A DNA stretch of 64,000 nt from Inia geoffrensis (Eukaryota; Chordata; Mammalia; Artiodactyla; Iniidae), in contig CM070910.1 of the NCBI GenBank assembly GCA_036417435.1, forward strand, positions 67,116,784-67,180,783. Reading direction: 5' to 3'. How positions within the stretch are numbered: the first letter of the stretch is position 1; every line of letters begins with the position of its first letter. The notes beneath the pieces were generated by a model. The model did not search any database, had not been told where the DNA came from, and saw only the letters and a list, made by a program, of their open reading frames with translations. Made by a program: the position numbers and the translations under genes. Below are positions 1 to 11,230 of the stretch, piece after piece.

Positions 1-34
1 TTTTCTAATGTTTTATTATAACTATATCTGGTGT

Positions 35-530
35 CCTCTCTAAGAACTGAGGTTACAGGTGTGAAGAAGACAGATGGGACTCTCATGAAGCTTCTATTCC
101 AGTTAAGGTGGAGGCCAGTTAGTAAGTAAACTAGTGAACAAGGTCATTTCAGAGAGGGATAGATGCAAAGAAGGTGATGGGGTGGGGCATTCCTGTGGGC
201 AGAGGCCACTTTCAAAGGAGCCGACAGGAAAGGCCTCTTTGAACAGGTGACATTGGAGCTGGAACCTGAACAGGGGGAGACAGGAGAAGAATCCTAGCAA
301 AGGCAGTCCAGGCCAGATGCACAGCAAGTGCAAAGGCCCTGAGGCAGAACTGAGATGAAGTGTGAGAGGCAGGAAAATGCAGTGTGGCTGAGGTATGGCG
401 AGAGAGGAAGAAAGTGGTATGAGATGAGATCAGATGTGATGAGATGGAGAAAACCATAAGTACCAGGCTGGACTGACCAAGGAACAAGTGGCCAGAATCA
501 TGACGGAACATTCCTGCTTGTAGGAGACTC
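35..530 (-). mobile_element. L2 LINE fragment, antisense
   Basis: Read on the minus strand this matches the 3' part of an L2 LINE: the end of the reverse-transcriptase ORF followed by the 3' untranslated region. On the plus strand the recognisable order is a region like 'ggtgaagaagacagatggg' (3' UTR side), then 'aggcctctttgaacaggtga', then 'gcaagtgcaaaggccctgag', the usual L2 ORF end seen in reverse. The minus-strand frames here (HLFKEAFPVG, LRAFALAVHL) are decayed L2 protein, not a host gene. L2 stopped moving early in mammalian history, so this is a fossil. Edges approximate. Confidence 0.8.
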
Positions 531-2099
531 TACAGGTCAGCAGAGTGTGACCCTAAGGTACACAGGAGCCAGGGCCCTGAGCTTAGAGGAAAGAACGGCT
601 GAGGCAGAGCCTTGCCACGGGTCTTGGCCTCCAAGGAACCATGGTCTCAAGAAGGCAGGGCCTCTCTGCTGGCCATCAATCTCCCTCCCTACCTGTTACA
701 GGAAATAAAGCGAGTTGCTTAACCCGTGTCCATTCCCTCTCTCTTCCTTTATTGGCACAAGTTTGATTTTGCTCATGGCAGCAACAGTCCATCTCCAAGT
801 GAAACCGGATTAGTCTAACCAGGTCAGAACCAGCCTGCAGCTTGAAGCCTGTGGTAAAGGGGTGCTTAGCTGCCCGGCCCCAGAGAAGCTTCTCTCTTAG
901 GTGTGAGAACCAAAACCATCTGCTCCACACCCAACCTGGACACAAAACTGCAACTACTCCCTGCTGTCTACACTCACATAACTTAGCTATCCCACTGTCT
1001 TCCTTAGAATGACTGTACTTCTCCAGGACTGTTTCACCTGAGTTTCAAAAGACTCATGAACTCTTCAGTGGAAAGCATCAACAGTACTCACCCTAAGCTT
1101 CGTTCATGCCTTCTCTCAAAATCCTTACCTTGCTGTTTCCACTGATCTTACCTTTAATCAACTTCTAATTCTCAGTAAAATCTGATGTCACCTTCCCTGC
1201 CCTGAGATACTGCCCAACTTCTGTCGAGGTGTGTTTTCTGTTCTCAGAAGGTGGTGTTGGTAATAATGCTCGGGAAGCTAGCCTTTGACAAGTCTGTCGG
1301 TCAGCGGAAACGTTGCCTAATGTAACCTGCAAGTAAACACATACGAGTTATACGTGTATATCAAAAGCTAAAGATTTCCAAGGGGATAAAGAGGCCTGAT
1401 TTAAAGGAGTGCAGGTAAACATGTATCAACTTTGGGATATCCCTCTGAAATTTGTTCAAATGCCTTTTATCAGAAAATCAGTTTATAAATCTAGTGCAGT
1501 TTCCAGAAGTTCTCAATTAGAGACCAGAGGCCACAAGTCCGTTTTAAAACAATATTTTCCTTAATGTTTGAAATCATCCATTATGTAAGCTCTTATCTTT
1601 CTTACTAACAAATAAAAGATACTACATAATTAATTGATCTTTATTATTTTCTGTGCTATTGGGATCAGAAAGCATGATAATATCCTATTCTTTTTAAATC
1701 ATTTCTGTATTTGGAGTTCTGGACAAAGGTTCATTATTATTATCTATATATAATCATTCTTTGGTTGATAAGTAATTCATTAAATTGTTTGACTTAATCA
1801 ATAGGCCAGGCTCCATGGTCAATGGACTTAGCAGGTTTTACATTTCTTTGTAAAATGAAGCAAATTGTCACCTACTGTTCTGTGAAAACAAAAAATTCAA
1901 GAGAGAAGTCTTGACAACTGCTTTTACAATAAGCAACAAACTCACATCTTTGAGTGTTTTACTCTGCGAGGCAGACTCACGAGTGAGAGCCTGGGGTGAG
2001 GGAGAAAGCACGGGAGACTGTGGGCCGAGGTGCAGTCCTGGGGCTTCCGCTAACCAGGGGCCAGAACCCAGGCCAGGGACAAGCACATTATTTAGATCA
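531..2099. other. Unclassified single-copy-like stretch
   Basis: No repeat family or coding exon recognised. The first half is of mixed composition; about 1560-1860 is AT-rich. Short open frames show no domain or splice-site context. Confidence 0.3.
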
Positions 2100-2250
2100 T
2101 CTTATCACCAACTCTCTGTGAACTAGGTACATGCTACTTAATGTGCCTTTGCTGAAGAAAAAAATTTAGGCACAGAGAAGTTAAATAATACACAGAAGAT
2201 CACACAGCCCAGTAAGCGCCAGGACCAGAATGCGAGCCGAGGCCATCTGT
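2100..2250 (-). mobile_element. MIR SINE fragment, antisense
   Basis: Contains the reverse complement of the MIR core: 'taggcacagagaagttaaat' followed by 'gatcacacagcccagtaagc' and a degraded tRNA-like head. Ancient tRNA-derived SINE; old and diverged. Confidence 0.7.
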
Positions 2251-3049
2251 CATAGCCTCTATGAAATAACACCTGTTAGTGGAGGTGCCCTGGCAGAGGC
2301 AGAGGAGAACAAGAGAGAGCCAAGTGAGGCAAGGCTGGGAGCCTCTGGGGAGCCGGTGAGTAGGCTGGGAGGATCGTATTACACATTGCATCAAACTCTA
2401 GGCCAAATTCGAGGAGCAGAGATAAAATCCTCCCTTGTTTCCAGCTGTGAGGCTTGGGCCAGACCCAGAAGCTGCCGCCCTTTCCTGTAGCAGTCTCATC
2501 TTGAACATTCAATGTCAAGGAGGTCTCGTTAATAATGCAGGCTTGTAACACAAAGCAGCATGGCAGTTTTGAAGAGATGCCTGCCACTGCCCAGCTCTCC
2601 TCTCTGAACACGGGCAGAGGGATGATGACAGCAAGACATCCAAGATGCTAGATGAGCTGAAGGTAGCCAGCCACCAAGAGAGTGGGCTGTGGATTCCATT
2701 AGGATGTAGTGAAGAATAAGGTCCAAGGAGATTGAAAAGCTGAGGACACGAGGATGTGGCAGAGATTGCAGAGACATGTCAGTCAGAAACGGGCTGCCTA
2801 CTGAAATGAATTAAAAGAAATAGGCAGAAGAGAGAGCAGTAGGTAAATACGGGGAAGGAACATGAAGAAAACAGTGTGAAAACAGACGAGCAGGGATCAC
2901 AAGAGGTGATGCTGTAATGCAGCAGGACCCTAAGGGGGCTTAACGGGACAGACCTCCCTAGGTCCTCTGCCTGCCTCTTGTCTGTAGAAAACCTTCAGTT
3001 AAAGAATAAATTTAATCAGAGAAGTGAGAAAATACAGAAGCAAAGGGAA
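2251..3049. other. Unclassified stretch
   Basis: No gene or named repeat recognised. Open frames across 2230-2777 on both strands lack domain signatures or good codon context and are treated as chance. Confidence 0.3.
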
Positions 3050-3813
3050 ACAGTCAAATAAGACAAAATGATAATAGTTTAGCCATCAAACAAAGTCAAG
3101 GACATTTAGTTCCTCCTCAAGGGCTATAGATAATATTCCGAGCCACGTCCTTTGAGCTGTTTTGCAGATACTAAAACCCGCACGAGGTGGAAGAAGTTAA
3201 CTACGTGATGACCACATTGCAGCCATGACATAAGCTGCCACAATTCTGAGAACTGGCTTCAAGGAGGTGGGAACAAACCGACCCTGGAACCAAAGACTAA
3301 CTGTACTTAAAACCACCGGGGCTTCCCTGGTGGTGCAGTGGTTGAGCGTCCGCCTGCCAATGCAGGGGACACGGGTTCGTGCCCCAGTCCGGGAAGATCC
3401 CACATGCCGCGGAGCTGCTGGGCCAGTGAGCCATGGCCGCTGAGCCTGCGTGTCCGGAGCCTGTGCTCCGCAACGGGAGAGGCCACAACAGTGAGAGGCC
3501 CGCGTACTGGGAAAAAAAAAAAAACATCAAGATGTTGCTGATCAGACCATGGCATGACCAATTTCAAGATGACTGTCAGAGCTGACTGTGCTATTCTGTA
3601 TGTAGCCCCTCCCTCCACCTATACACCCCTAAAACTCCCCTTTAAAAGCTCTTGCCCTCTGAAGCATAGGGGGGAGTTGGCTTTTGGACATGAGTCCACC
3701 TTCTCCCCGGATTGCTGGGCTCCTGAACAAAGCAAACTTTCCTTTCCTACCAACACTTGTCTCTTGAGTATTGGCTTTCGAGCAGCAAGCAGCCAGACCT
3801 CAGTTTGGTAACA
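3050..3813 (+). mobile_element. Probable ERV-type LTR split by a CHR SINE
   Basis: The part after the SINE (3525-3813) looks like the 3' half of a retroviral LTR: a C-rich stretch, a TATA-like TTTAAAAG near 3640, a pyrimidine-rich leader, 'ctcctgaacaaagcaaactt', and an end at GGTAACA. The part before the SINE (about 3050-3317) reads like the U3 side, but its 5' edge was not found. No internal gag/pol/env sequence adjoins it, so it would be a solo LTR. The alternative is an unrelated unclassified repeat. Confidence 0.42.
3318..3524 (+). mobile_element. CHR-type SINE (short form)
   Basis: tRNA-Glu-like head with Pol III A box (TGGTGGTGCAGTGG) and B box (GGGTTCGTGCC), then the short CHR body ending near GCGTAC and an A run. 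It carries several differences from the other copies (GAGCGTCC, GAGCTGCTGGGCCAGTG), so it is moderately old. No clear TSD is visible. It interrupts the LTR-like element. Confidence 0.93.
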
Positions 3814-4044
3814 ATTCCTCTGAGGGGAAAAAATAATTACCTGGAGATGAAAGTTATTAGGACAGAAAAGAACCCCTAAGTGGGGTCTGCTTTTGTGTGA
3901 CATGGTTCTGATGTGACACATGCACATGATTATTGAGGAACACTCCTTAGCCCCTGTTGGGAATATGATGGGATGCTTCTGCGGCCAACATCACTGGCCT
4001 CATATCTGTGAGGATGACCAAGCTATGCCATGGTCAAGACCATG

Positions 4045-4127
4045 ATGATGTTACTCACCACTGTATCTCCAGGACCCAGCACAATGCCTGGGACGTGGGA
4101 CGTGCTCAATTAGTATTTCTTGAGTAA
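4045..4127 (+). mobile_element. L2 LINE 3' end
   Basis: Plus-strand L2 3' UTR end: 'tatctccaggacccagcaca', 'gtgctcaattagtatttctt', ending in TGAGTAAA. Only the terminal ~80 bases are recognisable. Confidence 0.65.
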
Positions 4128-4167
4128 AAAAAGGAAAGAAGGAAGGAAGGAAAGGAGGGCAGGGAGG
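4126..4167 (+). repeat. GGAA-rich simple repeat
   Basis: An A run merging into GAAGGAAGGAAGG and GGAGGGCAGGGAGGGG directly behind the L2 tail; probably a microsatellite grown from that tail. Confidence 0.75.
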
Positions 4168-4651
4168 GGAAGTTGTGCCCCAGGGCAGCCATGCCTGGCT
4201 AGCCAAACTGACCACCTTCAGGAAGGCTACATGCAAATGGCTTCCCGCCTCTTCTTGCCTCTCCACTTCCTCTCCCAACACACATGCAGCAACTCCATGC
4301 CTCCTGTTCAAACTACAACAGGGGGCCAAACAACCCAGGGCATGCACAGCAAAGCACTAAGGAGGCTTCAGGGAGCCTGTGCCCCCACGCCCAGGCCTCC
4401 TGGCTCATCCCAGTGCACTGGGTCAGTCTCTATGGCTGCCCTGGCATTGACCTCTGAGCCTTGGGAATCTTCAAAACCCAACCCAACCAGTGAACTGGTT
4501 TAACACACAAGTTCTCCACTGCTCAGTGAGCCCAGTGCCACACCAGGAGCTTGACGGGGCCTCCTCTCTTCAGACAACTACTGCCCTTGCTCCCACACTG
4601 GGACACCCCTGCTATTATGGTCAAGGGGAAGAGGGCTACACCTTGTGCTTC
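4168..4651. other. Unclassified, moderately GC-rich stretch
   Basis: No repeat family recognised. A plus-strand open frame of 127 codons (4120-4503) begins inside the simple repeat and shows no known domain, so it is not called a gene. Confidence 0.3.
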
Positions 4652-5040
4652 AGTCAGCATAGGCTAGTTCATGCTGCAGTAACAACTCCAATAGCTCAGC
4701 GACTGAAAAACAGGTGCATTTCTCACTCACACTACCTATTCATCAGCGGTTGGCTGAGGCTCGATCCTCCATTCCTTTCCCTGGGATCCAGGCTAGAAGA
4801 GCAGCCACCTTGTATCTATGGTAGAGGGAAGGAGAACTGCAGAGATTCTCACAGTGGCATTTAAATACTTCAGTCTGGAAGTCACACACGCATCAATCAC
4901 ATGCACAGTCATTGCCTGGAAGGGTCACTCGCACCCTCCCCCGGGCCCCGCCCCAAGGGGTCTGGGAATACAGTCCTGCCACAGGTCGGGAGGGCAGAGA
5001 GCTGGAAATAGTGACCCCAGTCTGGAACCGAGCATTAGAT
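4652..5040. mobile_element. Old mammalian interspersed repeat, family not assigned
   Basis: Recognisable as a dispersed mammalian element by its order of segments: 'cagcataggctagttcatgc', 'gctgcagtaacaa', a GGTTGGCTGAGGCTC block, 'agcagccacct', 'ctggaagtcacacacgcatc', and 'ggaaatagtgacc'. I could not name the family (DNA transposon or LTR) from memory. Confidence 0.4.
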
Positions 5041-5304
5041 GTGCAACCCAATTAATCCTAAGCCACTTCCCCTTAGCAAAGTGCCAAGGGCAGGACACCC
5101 TCAGCAGAGGAAGTGTGGGAGGCCCAGCCAAGAAGTATGGAGGTGCTTCCTAGTCAAGCCTGACGCGCTGGGGGACCCCGTTCCATACTTTTGTATCTGA
5201 GGCTCCTCTCCTGCTCTGCTGTCTCAGCTCTCCTGAGGCAGGGACAGCCCAGAGGGGGACAGTGCGGAGGCAGGCCTGCCATCCTGCCGTCCCAGCTGGC
5301 GGAG

Positions 5305-5548
5305 GACAGACTTCTCATTGGGTGGCTTCTCTTGTTGCGGAGCACAGGCAGTAGGCGTGTGGGCTTTAATAGTTGTGGCACTCGGGCTCAGTAGTTGTGG
5401 CTCGCGGGCTCTAGAGTGCAGGCTCAGTAGCTGTGGTGCACGGGCTTAGTTGCTCTGCAGCATGTGGGATCTTCCCAGACCAGGGCTCGAACCCATGTTC
5501 TCTGCCCTGGCAGGTGGATTCTTAACCACTGCACCACCAGGGAAGCCC
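5305..5548 (-). mobile_element. CHR-type SINE (long form), antisense
   Basis: Reverse complement of the long CHR form. The plus strand ends in the tRNA-like head (ACCACCAGGGAAGCCC at 5533-5548) and runs back through TAGTTGTGGCTCGCGGGCTC to 'ttctcattgggtggcttctc'. The 3' end is truncated and has no T-rich tail. No TSD found. Confidence 0.88.
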
Positions 5549-6209
5549 AAGGTCATATCTTTCTTGACCTAAGCTGTGCTCTAGGCCCAGTGACAGCAAT
5601 CAGAAATAATCAGGCTAGATCAAGCCCATGCCACCCTGGAGAACGGGTACAATGATTTCCGCTGGGGCCTCCCTAGTAACTTTCCCTCTCTGATCAGGGG
5701 AAACACACGGGCAGCTGCTGAAACACCAAGGGAGGCTCAGGAAAGATGCGCGACTCTCTAACAGAGGAGAGCTGGAGGAAGGTGGTTAGCCAAGAAGGGG
5801 GCCGACAGCACAGGGCAGCCAGCAGGGGCTGGGTCGCGACGGGGTGGCTGGGGAATGCCCCCACCGGCAGGGTGAGAAAGCTTCCGTGGCTGTGGTATCT
5901 TGATAAAGAGATGACTCACCCTGCAGCAGCATCCTGAGGGCTGCCCATCCGCTCACGCGCCCACGGTGGGCAGGCGAGTCCCACGCTGTCATCGTCTTAA
6001 GTTGGCAGGCACCGGGCACACTTAATTACCAGGGAAGGAGAGTCAGACCACACTTCCTATGCCAGCTCCTGGTTTCATTTGTGTTGTCTGTTTTTTCTTT
6101 TTCTTTTTTTCTTTTTTTTTTTTTTGGTCCTTTTCCGTAATACAGTTGAATGGATCCGAAAGATGTCCAGAACTGGGTTATCCTCAGGGATACAGAGATG
6201 AGGAGTTTC
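5549..6209. other. Unclassified stretch with T-rich run
   Basis: Nothing recognised except a T-rich pyrimidine run near 6090-6126. Confidence 0.3.
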
Positions 6210-6285
6210 ATTCATGCATCCTTTCATTGACGGAATAAATATTTATTGAGTGCCTGCTGTATACCTGGCACTGTGACTCTCATTT
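6210..6285 (-). mobile_element. L2 3' end fragment, antisense
   Basis: Plus strand reads 'aataaatatttattgagtgc' then CTGCTGTATACCTGGCACTGTG, the reverse complement of the L2 3' terminus. Confidence 0.65.
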
Positions 6286-6907
6286 TTGTGTAGCTGTTGA
6301 GATTTGGACAGCATTTGCCATCCTTTTCTATGCTGTGGAGGGAGGGGCTGTGATGTTTGGACACCACAATGGGGCAAACCGGAGGTGATCCCTGCCCAGA
6401 GGAGGCCACCTGGCTCCTGGGAGCTGAAGGGATTGGTTGCCATTTCACAAGTGGGTTACTCTGCCTTAGAGCTGGGCTTTTGCGTTGTTTCTATTAATGA
6501 AGTATACCGTGGTGCCTCTAATCCGGTTCTGGCAATCTCCTCAAATGCCCTCAAGGGAAATCTTTCCTCCCATAGCCTTTTCTTGCTCGTTTGAGTTTTG
6601 AGGGCTTGTCAGAAGGGAGTTTGTACAGAGAAATGCTGGCTGTTGGGTGAGCCACATCATGAAGGTAAATGATTTAGCATAATTTTTTCTGCAGTTGGGA
6701 ATCTCAAGTCGAGTCTGTAGGAATCCTTTAAAGAGTAGGTATTCAGTCTCTAGTTAGTGTTTCTCATAATCATTAATACAGGATTATTTAGAAAACTGAC
6801 TGGAATGAATATTCCCAAACTCTTGGTCCTCCTCGACAGAAAAGCCTCCCTCTTCTTTGACTGGTGAGACTAGGAAAGCAGCATTCACAGGGCATATTTC
6901 CTATATT
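6286..6907. other. Unclassified stretch
   Basis: No repeat family or exon recognised. Confidence 0.3.
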
Positions 6908-7066
6908 AAGAGAAAGAAAGAGAGAGAGAAGAAAGAAGGACAGAAGAAAGGCGGGAAGAAAAAGGAAGGAAGGAGGGAAAGAGGGAAGGAGGGGAGGAAG
7001 GGAGGGAGGGAGGGAGGAAGGAAGGAAGAAAGAAAGGAGGAAAGAGAAAGAAAGGGAGAGAAAGTC
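6908..7066 (+). repeat. Purine-only (GA/GGAA) tract
   Basis: About 160 bases almost exclusively A and G: AGAAAGAGAG, then GGAAGGAAGGAGGG and GGGAGGGAGGGAGG units. The overlapping plus-strand frames (Lys/Arg/Glu/Gly-rich) and the minus-strand Ser/Leu/Phe/Pro-rich frames are artefacts of this tract. Confidence 0.92.
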
Positions 7067-8159
7067 CAAAGCACACATTCACCAGAGGAGGAGACCAAGG
7101 CCCAGCAAGGCCACAAGACTTACCAGGCTCACACAGCTTCACAGAACTAGCGCTGGAGTACGGGTGGACTTCCCGCTACACACCTAAGTTATCTTCTCTC
7201 TTTAGCCAAAGACATCAAGGCCTTTGACTTCAGTCACAGGTTTTTAGGGAACACGTAATATACTGGGTTTTGCTTACCTTTTATTTAACAATTTTCCAAA
7301 TGAACTTCTATCAGACCTCTGCTGATTTGCTTTATTTAATTAGAGAGATTCTTGAGGAAGAGAGCCCCAGATAAATATTTTTATCTGGTTAAAGATAAAG
7401 GCAATCTTGTTATGTCAAAGCTGAGGTGCTGTGATGAACCCCGGCTGTTGGACTCCCGTTGTCTCCTAGCTGGGGGCGGGGCATGTATAGCAGACAGCCT
7501 GGGAGAGGCGGCTGTGGCACTAACACAGCCCTCACCCTCCTCCACAATAGCGTACAAGATAACCTTTGTGGCTGGGAGAGGAGGCCTAAACCAACATATA
7601 TAATGACAAGTGCTCATCAAAACAAATTATTTCCTTTTCACCACCACCTTAGTAGTCAACTTTTCCATTATTGCCCAGCTTTATATTTCTGTCAGCATAA
7701 AAAAAAAATACCATCATGAGGTAAAATGTGCATGGTATCCACACAAAGGCATACCGTCAGGAGGTTTCACGGCTGTAAACGTGCCCTCCCGTTCCCCCCA
7801 TTTCCTCCTGCTTGGTGCTCGCATGCTGGTGCCTGGCAACCCGGTGCCTGCTGTGGTAGCTTACCCGGGGGGCGGGGGGCGGCGGGCAAGAGGCGATGGC
7901 CCAGGCGAATGCCCGGCAAAAGGGCAGATCCGGCCAAGGACCGTTATCAGATGAGGTGAAGGGGTGTGAGGTGATTCAGACACTGTGAGAAGGCATTATG
8001 CATGTGTATCCATACTTCCCTTTATCAGAAAGCATGCCCTTGAAATGCTGCATCTAAACCAAGTTCTGCAAATCCAGTCCTGTGTTCAAGGAGTTGGAGA
8101 AACTTGCAATTCACGGATTCCTATAAAGCATCCCTTATCTACCAAAGATACCATTTGTT
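7067..8159. other. Unclassified stretch with a short GC-rich patch
   Basis: No family recognised. Around 7860-7930 there is a short G-rich patch (CCGGGGGGCGGGGGGCGGCGGG), which is too small to call a CpG island. Confidence 0.3.
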
Positions 8160-8290
8160 TGTCCATTCATTTGTTCATTCCACAACTATATATTTATTCA
8201 GGACTTTCAGCAGGGCACTGGGTCAGGCACTGGGAATATAGGGGAGGCGGGGAGATAAGACTTTTCCTGTGCTTGTCAGCTTCAAATCAT
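8160..8290 (-). mobile_element. L2 3' end fragment, antisense
   Basis: Plus strand shows 'gtccattcatttgttcattc', TATTTATTCAGGACTTTCAG, GGGCACTGGGTCAGGCACTGG: a diverged L2 3' UTR read in reverse. Confidence 0.6.
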
Positions 8291-8327
8291 TACACAATCA
8301 TTACCGAAGAAATACAGGTGTGCTAAT

Positions 8328-8330
<3 letters not shown>

Positions 8331-8358
<28 letters not shown>
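8331..8358. repeat. Poly-T run (28 T)
   Basis: An uninterrupted run of 28 T. It could be the remnant tail of an antisense retroposon, but no adjoining body is recognisable. Confidence 0.9.
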
Positions 8359-9879
8359 GCCAAAATGGGTCTTCAGAAATATCTGCTTATCAAACAGACT
8401 AGTGACTAAATAGAACTGTGTTCTCGGGGCACCTGCCCCTCCCCACTGACCCATCCACGGCAGTTTGTTCCTCCAGGGCAGGATTTCCAACCTCTTTCCC
8501 CAAATGTTTTAGTTTTAGTTTTGCTTTGATCCAAATCTTTTCTTGCCAGCCTATTTGAAGTACAGTGTGATCCGGCAGCTTGAATCCCAAGTGCATCTGG
8601 GAAAATGACCCTTGGAAGAGAGAGAGCCGCTTTGGAGATAAGAGCACCTAGTTTGGGAATAAAGTCATTTGAGACGTCTCATTAACACCAAGGTCTCTGT
8701 CTGCTTATGGTCAGGTACCTAAGAGAGTGACAAGAGAGCAATTAGCAGGAGGTGGAAAGATCAAGCACCACGGTTGATCTGGCTGCCGCGCTGCTGAGTG
8801 TCTGATCTGTCACCAGTGGAAACCAACATGAGGACCTGATATGATACCGTCCCTGGAGGGAAAAACCATCCACTTAGTCGAAAGCTGATTTCACCCCTGG
8901 GGTCGGGTAGGGCAGTAGTTTGTCCCTGCTGAGACTGATACCGGCGCATCTTCCTGCGCACAGCGCCTTGGCCTGCCCCACCATCTGACACCATCCAGAG
9001 TGTCTGATTTGCAGACCTGGGATCACACAGCCCATCTCCTCTGACCCAGAGACCCACTTTAAAGCCAAGGAGGTGCCACGCTGGCCCACGACCTCAGGAT
9101 CCAGTGTCCCTTTCATACCCTGCACAGTCTGAAGGCTGCCAGCTGGGGAGGGTCAGAAAGGCCTCTACAGGGCCCACATTATGTGCCAGGTTTGGCATAA
9201 AGTCTTCCTTTAAGATGCACAGTACACTTTGGTCACTTTGAATAGGGGGCAGAAGTGGCCCCTCTTCCCATGTATCTAAGTGGTCTAAGTCACTTATCTA
9301 AGTGGCCTATTGGGAGCTTTGTGCTTTTTATCCTTTAAAGGCACAATAACCAGATGCAATCAGAGCCTGACAAAAACCTGGTCACCGGAGAGACCAGGAT
9401 TCTTGGGCGGCAGGGGGATCTCAGGGTTACCCCACAGGACCAGCAACCTAGACCAGCAAAACTGCCACTGCCATCTGAGAAAACGAGCATCAGTCATGCC
9501 TCAGGGTGGCATCAGGGACTGTAGTTTGTCCAACCAACCTCGCCGTTGTACATCTTTTTTTTTTTTTTTTTTTCATTTAAAGGAATTGAGAGAAAACCAA
9601 CTGAGTGTGAAGTAAGCCATCACCTTGAAGAATCAGTGATGGGCCAGAGTGAATTTAATATGAAGCGTGAGTGAATTTGAGCAAAAATGTAAGAGGTGGA
9701 GGGGTGGCCAAGGCTGTTGGTGCCTCATCCGGAGGCCTTCACGTGCACACCCAGTGCCTCTTACAGCAAGTGCCTGCTTTCGGGAGCTTTGTCTGGACAT
9801 CGGGGGGTGCTTGACTTTGCGCAGGGCAGGGCAGGGGCGCTGGGGAATTGATGCACTTGGGAACAGGCCTCAATAAAGC
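8359..9879. other. Unclassified stretch
   Basis: No gene or clear repeat. 'attatgtgccaggtttggca' near 9178 could be a very decayed MIR/L2 piece. A T run lies near 9555-9573. Confidence 0.3.
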
Positions 9880-10760
9880 ACAGCAGGCAGTATGACTGGG
9901 AAAGGGGTTTGGAGAACATATAACAGAGAAACCTAGCGCCCAGGAATGGCCTCTCTGAGACGTGAAGGATGAGCAGGGCTCAGCCAGACGAAGAGAAAGA
10001 AGAAGGGCGCTGACAGGCACAGAGATAAAGGGAAGCCATCGTGCAGACGGGGAAACGGCAGGAGCACAGATATGGACAGAAAGAGGCAGGGGTTGTTACT
10101 TCCTAAAAGCAACAGAAACCCACGGAAGGTGACAAGATCCAACTTATGTGTTGGGAGATTACTCTGGCATAGTATGGAGAAAGGTTTTGAAAGAACAAGG
10201 CTGGAGACTGGGAGAGCAGGATTCCTTCTGGCATTTGGATATATGAGTCTGGTGTACAGGGACATGATGTGACTAATGATACAGTAATGAAAGCCCACTG
10301 GACAGGGCATAAGATGTTCCAAAGGGAATGTAAAAAATGAGAAGAGCGGACAGCCCAGGTCTAAGCCCCGTGGACACAAACATTGAAGGAAAAGGTAGGG
10401 GCGTAGGAGGGGCTTCCCTGATGGTGCAGTGGTTGAGAGTCCACCTGTCGATGCAGGGGACACGGGTTCGTGCCCCGGCCCGGGAAGATCCCACATGCCG
10501 CAGAGCGGCTGGGTCCGTGAGCCATGGCCGCTGAGCCTGAGCGTCCGGATCCTGTGCTCTGCAACGGGAGAGGCCACGACGGTGAGAGGCCCGCGTACCG
10601 CAAAAAAAAAAAAAAAAAAAGGTAGGGGCGTAGGAGACCCCAAAGAAGACCAAGGAAGAATAGCCAGAGAGGCACATGAAACACTGAATAGGATGGCAGC
10701 CAGGGAAGCCTAGGGGAGAGAGTATCTGGCCAGCGGCATCTAATGTTGTTAAGAGGATAA
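9880..10760 (-). mobile_element. L2 LINE fragment, antisense, split by a CHR SINE
   Basis: Reverse-oriented L2 ORF region. Plus-strand landmarks are 'ggcctctctgagacgtgaag', 'gtgacaagatccaacttatg', 'attactctggcatagtatgg' and, further on, TGGATATATGAGTCTGGTGTACAGG. Continuity on both sides of the SINE at 10410-10616 shows that the SINE landed inside an existing L2. Coding capacity is lost. Confidence 0.7.
10410..10616 (+). mobile_element. CHR-type SINE (short form) with 20-bp TSD
   Basis: Complete short CHR: head GGGCTTCCCTGATGGTGCAG, B box GGGTTCGTGCC, body, GCGTACCGC and an A run. It is flanked by a perfect 20-base TSD, AAAAGGTAGGGGCGTAGGAG, at 10390-10409 and 10617-10636. The intact TSD points to a fairly recent insertion into the L2. 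Confidence 0.97.
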
Positions 10761-10794
10761 GCAAGATTAGTCTCATTCACTGCTTCTGACAAAA

Positions 10795-11230
10795 TAAAAT
10801 ACAACCTTTCAGGGAAATGATTGGAGGTGTACCTCAAGAACAATAACCCGACTCCTGAGAATTTATTCAGAGGAAATAATTCAAGTGGAGGGGAAAAAAC
10901 CTACTTATGTAACTATGATGATATTACTTATAATGGTAAAACAAACAGATAGCAAAAAACCTTTCATGCCTCTGATAGAGAATTGACTCAGAAAATTACG
11001 AGCCATAAACTTGATGAAATATTTTGTAACCATTAAATATTAGAATTATGACTGCCATGACACCACATTAAAATGTATATAAAATAGCATCAGGTGAAAA
11101 AACAAAATGCAAGATTCTATGTAAACAGTAAATATGCATAAGGGTAAACATGGAAAGAGCATGGAAAATATAAATATTTCAAATGTCAGAGAAGTAGAAT
11201 TGTGAATTTTTAAAATTATTCCCAGTATTT
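10795..11230 (+). mobile_element. Old L1 3' region
   Basis: Resembles the end of ORF2 and 3' UTR of an old L1 (L1M type): 'gaatttattcagaggaaata', TTACTTATAATGGTAAAACA, 'gtaaccattaaatattagaa', 'ggtgaaaaaacaaaatgcaa'. Heavily diverged, no TSD seen. Confidence 0.55.

Noticed and set aside
6788..7187. Lys/Arg/Glu-rich or Pro/Ser/Leu-rich small proteins
   Set aside because: Produced by the purine tract in all frames on both strands.
7860..7930. CpG island or promoter
   Set aside because: The GC-rich patch is under 100 bases and is mostly G runs rather than dense CpG.
9933..10643. 236-codon minus-strand frame
   Set aside because: It is the antisense of a CHR SINE (recurrent AVRGPLTVVASPVAEHR text found at every CHR copy) fused to antisense L2; no gene evidence.
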